A DNA stretch of 64,000 bases, taken from Sporosarcina sp. FSL K6-1508 (GTDB taxonomy: Bacteria > Bacillota > Bacilli > Bacillales_A > Planococcaceae). Shown here piece after piece: positions 18,336 through 27,261 of this stretch. Made by a program: the position numbers and the translations under genes. The notes below the pieces were generated by a model. That model did no database searches, had not been told where the DNA came from, and saw only the letters and a list, made by a program, of their open reading frames with translations. The DNA lies in contig NZ_JBBOXF010000001.1 in the NCBI RefSeq assembly GCF_038007465.1, positions 3,173,001 through 3,237,000 of the forward strand, given 5' to 3'. Every line of letters begins with the position of its first letter. Position 1 is the stretch's first letter.

Positions 18336-19739
18336 GTGAAAAAAGTGATTACAGGTGGACTCATTGCGACAGCAACAGATATGTATGAGGCAGATATTTT
18401 AATAGAGAACGGCAAAATCGTGCAAATCGGCAAAAATTTATCAGCTGACGGAGCGGAAATTGTAGATGCAACGGGTAAATACGTGATGCCCGGGGGAATT
18501 GATCCGCATACGCATTTGGATATGCCTTTCAACAACACGGTGACAGACGATGATTGGAAGTCCGGTACAATTGCGGCTGCCTTCGGTGGGACGACGACCA
18601 TTTTAGATTTTTGCTTATCTGCGGGTGAAGAAAAACTTGCGACGGCTGTGGAAAAGTGGCATGTAAAAGCAAAGGGCAAATCAGCCATTGACTATGGTTT
18701 CCATTTAATGATTAGTGATTTAACGCCTGAAACAGAGGCCGAGTTACCGTTGTTACTAGAGCAGGAAGGGATTACGTCTATCAAGGTGTTCATGGCTTAC
18801 GCGAAAGAATTCCAGGCGACAGACCGTACGCTGTTCAAAGCCTTTAAAATCGCAAAAGACTTGGGCGCTGTTGTCATGGTGCACTGTGAAAATGGCTCCG
18901 TCATCGACGAATTAGTAGAGGAGGCGAAGCAAGCTGGTCAGACGGCGCCAATTTATCACGCTCTTACGCGTCCCGCAGAGTTAGAGGGTGAGGCGACGAA
19001 ACGAGCCATTGAACTAGCGCATATCGCAGGAGCCAAGCTTTATGTTGTACATGTGACGTGTAAAGAGGCACTAGATGAAATAATCGCAGCGCGTGAAAAG
19101 GGCTATGACGTGTATGGGGAAACATGTCCACCTTATTTAACGCTCGATCAGTCAGCGTTAGCACAGCCGGGCTTCGAGGGGGCAAAATATGTTTGGTCAC
19201 CACCGCTTCGCCCGAAATATCATCAAGAGCATTTGTGGAATGCGTTAAAAGCCAAGCAACTGCAAACAATTGGCTCGGACCAATGTTCATTTAGCTTTAA
19301 CGGAAAAAAGCAATTAGGGTTAAATGACTTTTCTAAAATTCCAAATGGTGGACCGTTTATCGAAGATCGTTTCAGCATTTTATTTTCTGAAGGTGTGGTG
19401 AAAGGGCGAATTTCCATCTATGACTTCGTCGATATGATTTCGACAAGTGCCGCAAAAATTTTCGGCTTATATCCACAAAAAGGAACGATTGCTATTGGTT
19501 CTGACGCGGATATCGTAATCTTTGATCCTACGGTAAAACGTGAAGTTTCAGCGAACACCCACCATATGAATGTCGACTACAATCCGTATGAGGGCTGGGA
19601 AGTGACAGGAGAGCCTATCAATGTACTTGTGCGTGGTGAATACGTCATTAAAAACAAACAATTTGTAGGAGCATTAGGCAGTGGCCAATATATCAAGCGT
19701 GCACTACAACCGACGACTGCGCAACCAATCAACGTGTAA
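18336..19739 (+). CDS. hydA: Dihydropyrimidinase (D-hydantoinase)
   Basis: 467 residues, amidohydrolase superfamily. It hydrolyses 5,6-dihydrouracil/dihydrothymine to N-carbamoyl-beta-amino acids. Metal ligands are visible: GGIDPHTHLDMPF (about residue 55), the carboxylated lysine in SIKVFMAYAK (about residue 150), MVHCENG (about 183), YVVHVTC (about 238) and the Asp in TIGSDQCSF (about 315). The GTG start at 18336 follows AAGGGTGAGG. It precedes preT by 28 nt in the same direction. Confidence 0.92.
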   Translation: MKKVITGGLIATATDMYEADILIENGKIVQIGKNLSADGAEIVDATGKYVMPGGIDPHTHLDMPFNNTVTDDDWKSGTIAAAFGGTTTILDFCLSAGEEKLATAVEKWHVKAKGKSAIDYGFHLMISDLTPETEAELPLLLEQEGITSIKVFMAYAKEFQATDRTLFKAFKIAKDLGAVVMVHCENGSVIDELVEEAKQAGQTAPIYHALTRPAELEGEATKRAIELAHIAGAKLYVVHVTCKEALDEIIAAREKGYDVYGETCPPYLTLDQSALAQPGFEGAKYVWSPPLRPKYHQEHLWNALKAKQLQTIGSDQCSFSFNGKKQLGLNDFSKIPNGGPFIEDRFSILFSEGVVKGRISIYDFVDMISTSAAKIFGLYPQKGTIAIGSDADIVIFDPTVKREVSANTHHMNVDYNPYEGWEVTGEPINVLVRGEYVIKNKQFVGALGSGQYIKRALQPTTAQPINV

Positions 19740-19767
19740 ACATCAATCCATGAGGGGGAATGTTTCA

Positions 19768-21111
19768 ATGACTTCACAACTCGAACGGAATTTTGTGGAA
19801 ATGACTAGCAGGATGACAAAAAATGAAGCACAAGAAGAGGCTAATCGCTGTCTGTACTGCTATGACGCACCTTGCATTACAGCATGTCCGACAAGTATTC
19901 AAATTCCGAATTTCATCAAAAAAATTGCTTCCAGTAATATGAAAGGTTCGGCCATGACGATTATGGAGGCCAATCCGGTTGGTGCAAGCTGTGCGCGGGT
20001 ATGCCCGACCGAGGAATTATGTGAAGGGGCATGTGTGTTAAATTCCTCGACAAAGCCTATTAAAATCGGGCACTTGCAACGTTATGCAACAGATTGGGCG
20101 ATGGAATCAGACGTCGAGCTATTTAAAAAAGGTCAACCTAATGGACAAAAGGTAGCGATTGTTGGCGCTGGTCCAGCTGGTCTATCGGCAGCGCGTGAGC
20201 TTAGTCGCTTCGGCTATAGTGTCACAATTTTTGAAGCAGAAGCAAAGGCGGGTGGCTTGGGCAACTATGGCATCGTGTCATTCCGATTACCGAATGATGT
20301 AGTAGATTGGGAAGTGGCGCAAGTTGTAAAGCTTGGTGTGGACATTAAAACAAACACAATAGTAGGCGTGGATATTTCTGCGGAGGAAATTTTAGCGCAA
20401 TATGACAGCGTTATTTTAGCGGTTGGTATGGGGGCTGTACCTAATCTTGGCATTAAAGGTGAGGAACTAGCAGGCGTTCATGATGCCATTGAGTTTGTAA
20501 AGCACACGAAACTGGGTGCACTAACAGAAGACTTAGTCGGTAAACGTGTTGCGGTCATCGGTGCTGGTAACACAGCCATCGATGGTGCAACCTGTGCTGT
20601 GCGACTAGGTGCGGAGCAAGTGGACATTCTTTATAGAAGAACAGAAAAAGAGATGACTGCCTACCAATTTGAATATGAATTTGCCAAGCAGGATGGCGTT
20701 GGATTTAAGTGGCTAACAGCGCCGAAACAAATTATCGGTGATGAGGCAGGAAAAGTAGTAGGACTTGAATGCGTCAAGATGAAGCTTGGAGAGCCGGGAG
20801 TAGACGGCAGGCAGCGACCTGAAGTAATCAAGGGATCTGAGTTTGTTATAGAGGTGGACGCGGTCATTAAAGCAATTGGACAAACGCGCTTTGTCTCGCT
20901 CATTGAAGCGTTTGGATTACAGCATACAAACGGAGTTGTAGACATTGACGAAACGACTATGCAAACATCGAATGACCAAGTGTTTGCCTGTGGAGATGTT
21001 ATATTCGGCAATGGTCAAGGGGAAGCAATGGTGGTAACAGCTGCACAGCAAGGTAAAGATGCTGCTTACATCATTCATGAGCGTTTAAGAAAACCGAGCG
21101 AGATCGCATAG
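19768..21111 (+). CDS. preT: NAD-dependent dihydropyrimidine dehydrogenase subunit PreT
   Basis: About 447 residues, similar to glutamate synthase small subunit. It has N-terminal Fe-S cysteines (RCLYCYDAPCITACPT, CARVCPTEELCEGAC), the FAD-binding VAIVGAGPAGLSAARELS (about residue 132) and the NAD(P)-binding VAVIGAGNTAID (about residue 265). A C-terminal VFACGDV completes it. With PreA it reduces uracil and thymine to the dihydro forms using NADH. ATG 19768 follows GAGGGGG by 7 nt. The longer frame would overlap hydA by 59 nt. Confidence 0.92.
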   Translation: MTSQLERNFVEMTSRMTKNEAQEEANRCLYCYDAPCITACPTSIQIPNFIKKIASSNMKGSAMTIMEANPVGASCARVCPTEELCEGACVLNSSTKPIKIGHLQRYATDWAMESDVELFKKGQPNGQKVAIVGAGPAGLSAARELSRFGYSVTIFEAEAKAGGLGNYGIVSFRLPNDVVDWEVAQVVKLGVDIKTNTIVGVDISAEEILAQYDSVILAVGMGAVPNLGIKGEELAGVHDAIEFVKHTKLGALTEDLVGKRVAVIGAGNTAIDGATCAVRLGAEQVDILYRRTEKEMTAYQFEYEFAKQDGVGFKWLTAPKQIIGDEAGKVVGLECVKMKLGEPGVDGRQRPEVIKGSEFVIEVDAVIKAIGQTRFVSLIEAFGLQHTNGVVDIDETTMQTSNDQVFACGDVIFGNGQGEAMVVTAAQQGKDAAYIIHERLRKPSEIA

Positions 21112-21123
21112 GGGGGATGGAGC

Positions 21124-22386
21124 ATGGCAGACTTACGAATTGACTTAGCGGGGATTAAATCACCGAATCCATTTTGGTTAGCATCGGCACCACCGACTAA
21201 TTCGGGCTATCAAGTGCAACGTGCATTTGAAGCGGGCTGGGGTGGCGCAGTTTGGAAAACATTGGGCGAACCAATTTTAAATGTTTCATCGCGCTTTGCG
21301 GCCATCAGCTTTAACGGACAGAGAGTAGCGGGCTTTAATAATATTGAGCTAATTACGGATCGTCCATTAGAAGTTAATTTACAGGAAATTCTTGAAACGA
21401 AAAAAAGGTTTCCTAATCATGCCATTATCGCTTCATTAATGGTAGAACCACAGCAGGAGAAGTGGCATGAGATTGTCAAAAAAGTAGAAGCTGTCGGGGT
21501 TGACGGTCTTGAGCTTAATTTTGGTTGTCCACATGGGATGGCAGAACGAGGAATGGGGGCTGCCTCTGGTCAAGTCCCTGAATTGGTTGAAAAGCAAACG
21601 CACTGGGTGAAGGAAGTTGCGCGTACACCTGTTATCGTCAAGCTTACGCCAAATATAACGGATATTACGATGACGGCAGAAGCGGCAGTGCGTGGCGGTG
21701 CGGATGCCGTTAGTATGATTAATACGATTAACAGCTTAGCAGGTGTCGATTTAGATTCATGGAATACGGTGCCACATGTTGGCGGGAAGGGTTCACATGG
21801 CGGATATTGTGGGCCAGCTGTCAAGCCGATCGCACTAAATATGGTCGCAGAATGTGCGCGAAATCCTTTTGTAAATGTGCCGATTTCAGGCATTGGAGGG
21901 ATTTCAAATTGGCAGGATGCTGCGGAATTTATGCTGATGGGTGCAACAGGCGTACAAGTTTGTACTGCAGCGATGCACCACGGATTTAGTATTGTCGAAG
22001 ATATGATTGATGGACTTAATAATTATCTGGATGAGAAGGGCATTGCCTCGGTGATGGATATAGTCGGTCAGTCGGTCCAACGTTATTCTAACTGGGGTGA
22101 CTTAGATTTAAACTACAAAGTTGTTGCTGAAATTAATAATGATGTGTGTATTAATTGCAATAAATGTCATATTGCGTGTGAAGATACGTCACATCAATGT
22201 ATTGACATGTACACAGAGAGTGGTCGTCCGATGCTGAAGGTGCGTGAACAAGATTGTGTAGGCTGTAATTTATGCTCGATTGTGTGCCCAGTAGATGGTG
22301 CGATTTCGATGGTCGAAAGAAAGTCCTCTATTGCGCCAATGACTTGGAACGATCGTCAATCACTTATCAGCAGTTTTTCTCGATAA
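21124..22386 (+). CDS. preA: NAD-dependent dihydropyrimidine dehydrogenase subunit PreA
   Basis: 420 residues: a dihydroorotate-dehydrogenase-like FMN barrel (SPNPFWLASAPPTNSGYQ, LELNFGCPHGM at about residue 135, VKLTPNITDI, GIGGISNWQDA) followed by two [4Fe-4S] motifs. These read CINCNKCHIAC and CVGCNLCSIVCP (about residues 345-390). This is the pyrimidine-reducing subunit. It starts 12 nt after preT with GGGGGGATGGAGC upstream. The order hydA-preT-preA is typical of bacterial reductive pyrimidine clusters. Confidence 0.93.
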   Translation: MADLRIDLAGIKSPNPFWLASAPPTNSGYQVQRAFEAGWGGAVWKTLGEPILNVSSRFAAISFNGQRVAGFNNIELITDRPLEVNLQEILETKKRFPNHAIIASLMVEPQQEKWHEIVKKVEAVGVDGLELNFGCPHGMAERGMGAASGQVPELVEKQTHWVKEVARTPVIVKLTPNITDITMTAEAAVRGGADAVSMINTINSLAGVDLDSWNTVPHVGGKGSHGGYCGPAVKPIALNMVAECARNPFVNVPISGIGGISNWQDAAEFMLMGATGVQVCTAAMHHGFSIVEDMIDGLNNYLDEKGIASVMDIVGQSVQRYSNWGDLDLNYKVVAEINNDVCINCNKCHIACEDTSHQCIDMYTESGRPMLKVREQDCVGCNLCSIVCPVDGAISMVERKSSIAPMTWNDRQSLISSFSR

Positions 22387-22430
22387 AATTGAGGTTAATT
22401 GTTTGTTCAAAGATAAGAAAGTATAAGTTT

Positions 22431-22740
22431 TTAGACTTGGAGCAGTGTCTAGACTCCAGGCGCCAGCCGCTCGGAGGCTCACGGGATGTGAGTCACGTAA
22501 GCGGGGAGGGATTGAACTGCATCCCTCCTTATTGCCGCAGGACGCGGCGTACGTAGGCTAGGTTCCTTGAATGCAATCTAGCTATGTGGCAAAGACCGCC
22601 ACGTCGTGCCTGCAAGGAGGCAGGTATGCAGTCGTTGCGACAGGACGTTGCGATCTTAGACTGCCTTCCTTTTTACTTTTGCCTGTCGCGTCTTAAACGG
22701 CGCCTTCCGCTTTTCATTGTTAACTGGAAATCTAATATAA
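22431..22740. repeat. Structured non-coding intergenic element
   Basis: A roughly 300-bp G+C-rich block between preA and the permease. It contains short perfect stems (GGAGGGAT/ATCCCTCC at 22503-22527, and GCCTGC with GCAGG) and no coding signal on either strand. Its left edge GGAGCAGTGTCTAG (22439-22452) reappears inverted at 63017-63030, which points to a dispersed repeat family. From memory such blocks are common between genes in Planococcaceae; copy number here is untested. Confidence 0.55.
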
Positions 22741-22753
22741 GGGAGAGACATGA

Positions 22754-24208
22754 ATGGCAAATGGTGGGGATTATTTAAAATCACCAGACTTACTTCCAGT
22801 GACACATCAAAAAAGAAGTATCGGAACATTTGGTTTTGCAGTGATTTGGGTAGGAATGGCCATCGTTTTAGCCGCCTTTGCAATTGGCGGATCAGGTATT
22901 ATGAGTTTGCCATTGCCGATGGTGATTTTAGCGACAATGATAGGTTCCGTATTAATCGGCGTATTTATGACGTTAATCGGTGATATTGGTATTGAGCACG
23001 GCTTGTCCTTCCCGGTTTATATGCGTGCCCCATTTGGTACAATTGGCACGCATATACCATCGCTCGTTCGTGGGGTGACAGCGGCTTGTTGGTTCGGTCT
23101 TAACACCTATTTTGGTGCAATGGCCATCAATGGGATTTTGAATTTATTATTCGACTTTAATAATTGGTTTTTATGTTTCCTTATTTTTGCGGCATTACAG
23201 TTAATTAACACATCGCTTGGCATTAAATCCATTGAGCGCTTTGCGGATTTTGCGGCGCCGGTTATTATTTTAATATCGTGCTGGATGTACTATACGCTTG
23301 CCGATAAAGCAACGGCACAAGGGAAAGATGTGTGGGCATGGGTGGAATCACCGACGACAGGGATGGCAGCTTTTACTGCGTTCATGGTCGTGATGATGGC
23401 GAACATGGGATTCTGGGCAACGTTAGCAGCTGATATGCCAACACTATCACGTTTCTTTAAAGCGCCAAAAAATGAGCGCAATTGGTTCAAACGCAATAAA
23501 ACACAGTTAGTTGGTTCTTTAATCGTGATGCCGATTACCAACACATTTATCGTAGCCATTGGTGCAGTATGTTATATGGCCGTGGCATCTGCTGATCCGA
23601 TAAATGCCTTGCAGCAAAGTGCAAATGGAATTGCGTTAGGAATTTTATTGCTGATGATTGTGTTAGCGCAATGGTCGACAAATACGTCCGCAAACGTGAT
23701 TCCTGCGGCCACGATTTTCTCAAACATTGGTGGACCCAAAGTACCGTTCTGGGCTGGGGTTATCATTGCGGGAATTATTGGGATTTTAGCACAGCCGTGG
23801 AGCTTATTTGGCGTCTTAGTCGATGCGCTATTAATCATTGGTGGTATTTTAACAGCAATTGTGGGGATATTATTCGCCGATTATTATTTAATCCGTAAAC
23901 GTCGTGTGAACGTAAAAGAACTGTACGAGTTAGAAGGCCAATATAAGTATATGAATGGCTTTAACTTAGCGGGATTAATCGCTTGGGTGATCGGTGGTAT
24001 CTTAGCGAATATGTTCCCAACGTATTCTTCATTGGTGGGCTTTTTCGTGGGGGCACTCGTGTACTATGTCTTGGCGAAATATTGGTGGTTCAAAAAGTAC
24101 CCGCAAGCCGAACTAGACGATCCTAGTGACGCCAAGTATTTGGGTATTACAGTTGGTCACGATTGGGACGATATCGTCGTGCAAGAAATAGAAGAAAAAG
24201 GTGTTTAA
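22754..24208 (+). CDS. NCS1-family nucleobase:cation symporter
   Basis: 484 residues with about 12 membrane helices. Family features are the N-terminal LLPVTHQKRSIGTFGF, the helix-breaking VRGVTAACWFGLNTYFGA (about residue 100) and QWSTNTSANVIPAA (about residue 305) on helix 8. NCS1 members carry uracil, hydantoin, allantoin or cytosine with Na+ or H+; the island suggests uracil or dihydropyrimidine. ATG 22754 follows GGGAGAG by 7 nt. A second ATG at 22750 is out of frame. Confidence 0.88.
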   Translation: MANGGDYLKSPDLLPVTHQKRSIGTFGFAVIWVGMAIVLAAFAIGGSGIMSLPLPMVILATMIGSVLIGVFMTLIGDIGIEHGLSFPVYMRAPFGTIGTHIPSLVRGVTAACWFGLNTYFGAMAINGILNLLFDFNNWFLCFLIFAALQLINTSLGIKSIERFADFAAPVIILISCWMYYTLADKATAQGKDVWAWVESPTTGMAAFTAFMVVMMANMGFWATLAADMPTLSRFFKAPKNERNWFKRNKTQLVGSLIVMPITNTFIVAIGAVCYMAVASADPINALQQSANGIALGILLLMIVLAQWSTNTSANVIPAATIFSNIGGPKVPFWAGVIIAGIIGILAQPWSLFGVLVDALLIIGGILTAIVGILFADYYLIRKRRVNVKELYELEGQYKYMNGFNLAGLIAWVIGGILANMFPTYSSLVGFFVGALVYYVLAKYWWFKKYPQAELDDPSDAKYLGITVGHDWDDIVVQEIEEKGV

Positions 24209-24229
24209 TAAGAAAAGCGGGGTGTGTGT

Positions 24230-24451
24230 ATGTCGGATTATTTACTAAGCAAGGATGAAATGAAACAAGTGGATGATTATTTAGACAAGGGATTTAAAGT
24301 CCATTATGTGAATGAAAATTTAAGTGGGATGTTTGTCGAGTTTGAACGACAGGAAAAAGTTTGTTTGCAGATTTTGACCGCCGACGCGCGTAAATATTTT
24401 GCAGCAAAGCTCCTAGAACAAACGCAGTTGCAAGAAGGTATGTCAATTTAA
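24230..24451 (+). CDS. Small unknown protein at the end of the pyrimidine operon
   Basis: 73 residues, MSDYLLSKDEMKQVDDYL then KGFKVHYVNENLSGMFVEF, a mixed alpha/beta pattern without membrane segment or cysteine pair. ATG 24230 follows GCGGGG by about 9 nt. It is 21 nt after the transporter and before a strong terminator, so it belongs to the catabolic operon. I do not recognise a family. A co-factor or regulator role in pyrimidine breakdown is only a guess. Confidence 0.7.
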   Translation: MSDYLLSKDEMKQVDDYLDKGFKVHYVNENLSGMFVEFERQEKVCLQILTADARKYFAAKLLEQTQLQEGMSI

Positions 24452-24461
24452 TATGAAGTGG

Positions 24462-24504
24462 TTAAAACTCTATTCTATTACAATACTAGAATAGAGTTTT
24501 AATG
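24462..24504 (+). terminator. Terminator of the pyrimidine operon
   Basis: AAAACTCTATTCTA pairs perfectly with TAGAATAGAGTTTT across a 9-nt loop, then TAATG; U-rich by its own arm. Confidence 0.8.
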
Positions 24505-24955
24505 TTATGCTTGTATCTTCATTAGCAATGGGTTGGCCTATTTAAACGGTGCGAGAAGGTATTTAGAATGCAATTCACGAAGTAGTTTGGTAGATCGACA
24601 ATGAGGGGACTGTATGGATACTTGTTTAGGTTGCTCGTAAACGAAAAGGGAATTGCCGATTTACAAAGTGTATGAAAGTGAAAATGTAATGGCTTTTTAG
24701 ATCATGCGCTTTTTAACGATGGGCTTCTTTTGATTTTGTCAAAACATCATCGGCTAGAATTTACGGAGTTAGTGGCAAAAGGGCACATAGAAATAGAAGA
24801 AGCACTCCATATTTTATGGAATGTTTAAAATTAACTTGGAGAGCCAGATGGTATTACCATTTTTCAAAAAGGATAGTATATCATTTTGACATGGTGCCCG
24901 GAGTTTTATGCAACAAGCTGAGATGAATTTGCTTCAGATGCACATATCTAATTAG
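24505..24955. other. Gene-poor stretch with possible gene remnants
   Basis: No intact ORF. Short coding-like pieces such as LILSKHHRLEFTELVAKGHI (about 24732-24800) are broken by stops in all frames, suggesting an eroded gene on the plus strand. Not identifiable. Confidence 0.35.
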
Positions 24956-25005
24956 TTGACACTTGAATAAATAAAAGTTATTGTAGATACTTATAGTCTG
25001 TAATA
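24956..25005 (+). promoter_or_regulatory. Promoter and autoregulatory site of the Rrf2 gene
   Basis: TTGACA (24956-24961) and TATTGT (24979-24984) are 17 nt apart. Starting in the -10 element, TATTGTAGA (24979-24987), nine bases, then TCTGTAATA (24997-25005) form an imperfect inverted repeat. It has the same layout as the perfect one at 25454-25480, so this is a probable Rrf2 operator. Confidence 0.65.
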
Positions 25006-25021
25006 AAGGAGGTTTAGGTAC

Positions 25022-25423
25022 TTGAAATATTCTAAAGCGACGAATTATGCACTTCATACGATGATGTATCTAACAGCGGTTGCTCCTGAAAAGCGCATGG
25101 GTGTCCAACAATTGGCTGAGGCTCAAGGGGTTTCCCCTACTTACTTATCCAAGATCTTAACAAAATTAGTCAAGGCAGGCATGATTGAATCAGTATCAGG
25201 AGCCAATGGTGGCTATAAGTTAAAATCAAATTGGGAAGCTATTTCGTTTTTAGAAATTATTCGCGCAATCGAAGGATCGACTTCCTTATTTGACTGCTGT
25301 CTAAACCACAATCCCGAATGCTTAATTCAAAAGGTTATGGTTTCCGCAGAAGAAAAGATGGAGCAAGAATTAATCAATCAAACAATAGGAGATCTTGCAA
25401 AGAAAATGACGGTGACTCTTTAA
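25022..25423 (+). CDS. Rrf2-family transcriptional regulator
   Basis: 133 residues. Winged HTH with YALHTMMYLTA, MGVQQLAEAQGVSPTYLSKILTKLVKAGMI and GANGGYKL (residues 8-70), then a cysteine-bearing region DCCLNHNPECLI (about residue 97) that could bind a metal or Fe-S cluster or sense thiol stress. It resembles B. subtilis YwnA. TTG start with AAAGGAGG upstream. Two similar 27-bp inverted repeats, one before itself and one before the next gene, mark its likely regulon. Confidence 0.85.
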   Translation: MKYSKATNYALHTMMYLTAVAPEKRMGVQQLAEAQGVSPTYLSKILTKLVKAGMIESVSGANGGYKLKSNWEAISFLEIIRAIEGSTSLFDCCLNHNPECLIQKVMVSAEEKMEQELINQTIGDLAKKMTVTL

Positions 25424-25437
25424 ACCGTCGTCTTTTT
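25408..25437 (+). terminator. Terminator overlapping the end of the Rrf2 gene
   Basis: GACGGT/ACCGTC stem spanning the stop codon, followed by GTCTTTTTT. It would separate the regulator from the next operon. Confidence 0.6.
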
Positions 25438-25453
25438 TAAAATATATGAGAGA

Positions 25454-25480
25454 TATTAAAGACATTGTATATCTTTAATA
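25454..25480. promoter_or_regulatory. Candidate Rrf2 operator before the flavoprotein operon
   Basis: TATTAAAGA (25454-25462), nine bases, TCTTTAATA (25472-25480): a perfect 9-bp inverted repeat, 27 bp in all, with the same half-site spacing as the site at 24979-25005. Confidence 0.65.
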
Positions 25481-25520
25481 GAAACGAATAAGAATATAGA
25501 TAGAAAGCAGGATGAAGAAA

Positions 25521-26429
25521 ATGACTATTTTTGATTGTATGATTATTGGGGCTGGACCAGCTGGTTTAAGTGCTAGCTTAGTGTTAGGCAGAGCAAGAAG
25601 AAAGATAGCTGTTTTGGATGATGGGACAAATAGGAATAGAGTTACGCAAGAATCACATGGTTTTATTACACGGGATGGCATTAAACCACAGAAATTCAAA
25701 GAACTAGGCCTCGATGAATTAAAAAAATATCCGTCCGTATCTATTATTAACACGACGGTTACTAAAATCATCAAAGAACCTACTAGTGAGAGGTTTAAGG
25801 TTAAGACAAAGGATGGGCATGAATATCTTACAGAAAAAATCATTTTAGCTACAGGGGTTCAAGAAGTTTTTCCGGCCATTCCAGCTATTAAAACATACTA
25901 TGGGAAAAGTCTATTTAGTTGCCCGTATTGTGATGGCTGGGAACTTCGGGACACCCCCTTAGTTATCATCGCTGAGAAGGAAGAGCATGCGCTTCATATG
26001 GCTAAACTTGTGTATAACTGGTCGAAAGATTTAGTAGTTGTAACCAATGGAAATGAAATGTCTACAGTAGGATTCGAACAGTTACAACAACGGGACATCA
26101 AGGTGATGACAGAACCTATCCTGAAATTACATGGGAAGAATGGCTTTTTACAACGGGTTGAGTTTGAGTCTGAAGAGATTATCGCAAGAACTGGTGGATT
26201 TGTCATACCTTCCTTTTATCGTTCAAACAAATTTGTTGAACAAATAGGGTGCGAGTTAACTGAACTGGGAGCGACCGTAACGGATGGTTCTGGACGTACA
26301 ACCGTAAAAAATATTTATATTGCTGGAGAGGCAGAACAAGCAGGACCCTCGTCTTTACTGATTGCTGCCGCGGATGGAAGTAAAGCTGCATTTTCTGTAA
26401 ATGTGGATTTAACAATGGAACGATTCTAA
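25521..26429 (+). CDS. TrxB-like NAD(P)/FAD-dependent oxidoreductase
   Basis: 302 residues. FAD-binding MIIGAGPAGLSASLVLGRARR at the N-terminus, the redox pair in SCPYCDGWELRD (about residue 135), an NAD(P) domain and a C-terminal NIYIAGEAEQAGPSSLLIAAADG. It is similar to thioredoxin reductases but the CPYCDG context is that of the stand-alone 'TrxB-like' branch, and no thioredoxin gene is adjacent. ATG 25521 is 9 nt from AGCAGG; ATG 25512 touches that site. Probably controlled by the preceding Rrf2 protein. Confidence 0.85.
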   Translation: MTIFDCMIIGAGPAGLSASLVLGRARRKIAVLDDGTNRNRVTQESHGFITRDGIKPQKFKELGLDELKKYPSVSIINTTVTKIIKEPTSERFKVKTKDGHEYLTEKIILATGVQEVFPAIPAIKTYYGKSLFSCPYCDGWELRDTPLVIIAEKEEHALHMAKLVYNWSKDLVVVTNGNEMSTVGFEQLQQRDIKVMTEPILKLHGKNGFLQRVEFESEEIIARTGGFVIPSFYRSNKFVEQIGCELTELGATVTDGSGRTTVKNIYIAGEAEQAGPSSLLIAAADGSKAAFSVNVDLTMERF

Positions 26430-26450
26430 AGATAAGAGAGGTATGAATTA

Positions 26451-27140
26451 ATGAAAGATGAACTTACATTCAAATCCAAAAACACTATCGAGGCAAACGC
26501 TCGAATCTCGATTCCCACATATGATACATTATTCACGATGGTTCAATCTTATTTTCGAGCTAAATTGGGCGAAAAAGAAGCATCATTGCTCGTAATCGGA
26601 GCGGGTGGTGGAAATGAACTAGCCGCATGGGGACCGTCTAACCCAAAATGGACATTTACCGGAGTTGACCCTTCAAAAGAGATGCTTCAGATGGCTAAGA
26701 ATAAATCAATTCAATTAGGCTTAGAAAGTCGTGTCAGACTTATTCAGGGAACAATTACTGATTTGCCACTTCCAGACTCTAAATTTGACGCCGCAAGTTG
26801 TATCTTGGTTCTTCACTTCATAGTCGATGTACAACAGAAGCTGAAATTGCTTAGAACTATAAAGGATAATTTAAAGCCAGGAGCTCCATTCATTCTAGTT
26901 AGCGCGTACGGAGACCCTGGTGAGGCCGAACTTCAGGACAGAATAAACGTATGGAAAAGCTTTTACCTTGATGCCGGGTACGAATTGTCTAAAGTGGATG
27001 AGATGGGTAAAGTTATTATGAACATTTCTTTCATTCCTGAAGATCACATCGAACGACTATTAGTAGAATCCGGTTTTACTAATATAGCTCGATTTTATTC
27101 AACTGGCCTTTTCGCTGGATGGATTTGTCATGCAGGATGA
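26451..27140 (+). CDS. Class I SAM-dependent methyltransferase
   Basis: 229 residues with motif I LLVIGAGGGNELAAWG (about residue 45), motif II FTGVDPSKEMLQMA and motif IV FDAASCILVLHFI. Substrate unknown. It starts 21 nt after the flavoprotein gene with AGAGAGG upstream, is co-transcribed with it, and is closed by the hairpin at 27199-27240. Confidence 0.82.
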   Translation: MKDELTFKSKNTIEANARISIPTYDTLFTMVQSYFRAKLGEKEASLLVIGAGGGNELAAWGPSNPKWTFTGVDPSKEMLQMAKNKSIQLGLESRVRLIQGTITDLPLPDSKFDAASCILVLHFIVDVQQKLKLLRTIKDNLKPGAPFILVSAYGDPGEAELQDRINVWKSFYLDAGYELSKVDEMGKVIMNISFIPEDHIERLLVESGFTNIARFYSTGLFAGWICHAG

Positions 27141-27198
27141 TTATACTCTGCCTTGATGCATCCAACTAACAGGGCACAATTAACAATGGTACCAAATA

Positions 27199-27240
27199 GG
27201 AGTCTTGCTACATTAAACGTGTAGTAAGACTCTTTTTTTA
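27199..27240 (+). terminator. Terminator of the flavoprotein-methyltransferase operon
   Basis: GAGTCTTGCTACA pairs with TGTAGTAAGACTC across a 7-nt loop, followed by seven T. Confidence 0.85.
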
Positions 27241-27261
27241 TTGAGTAATAATCACTTAACA

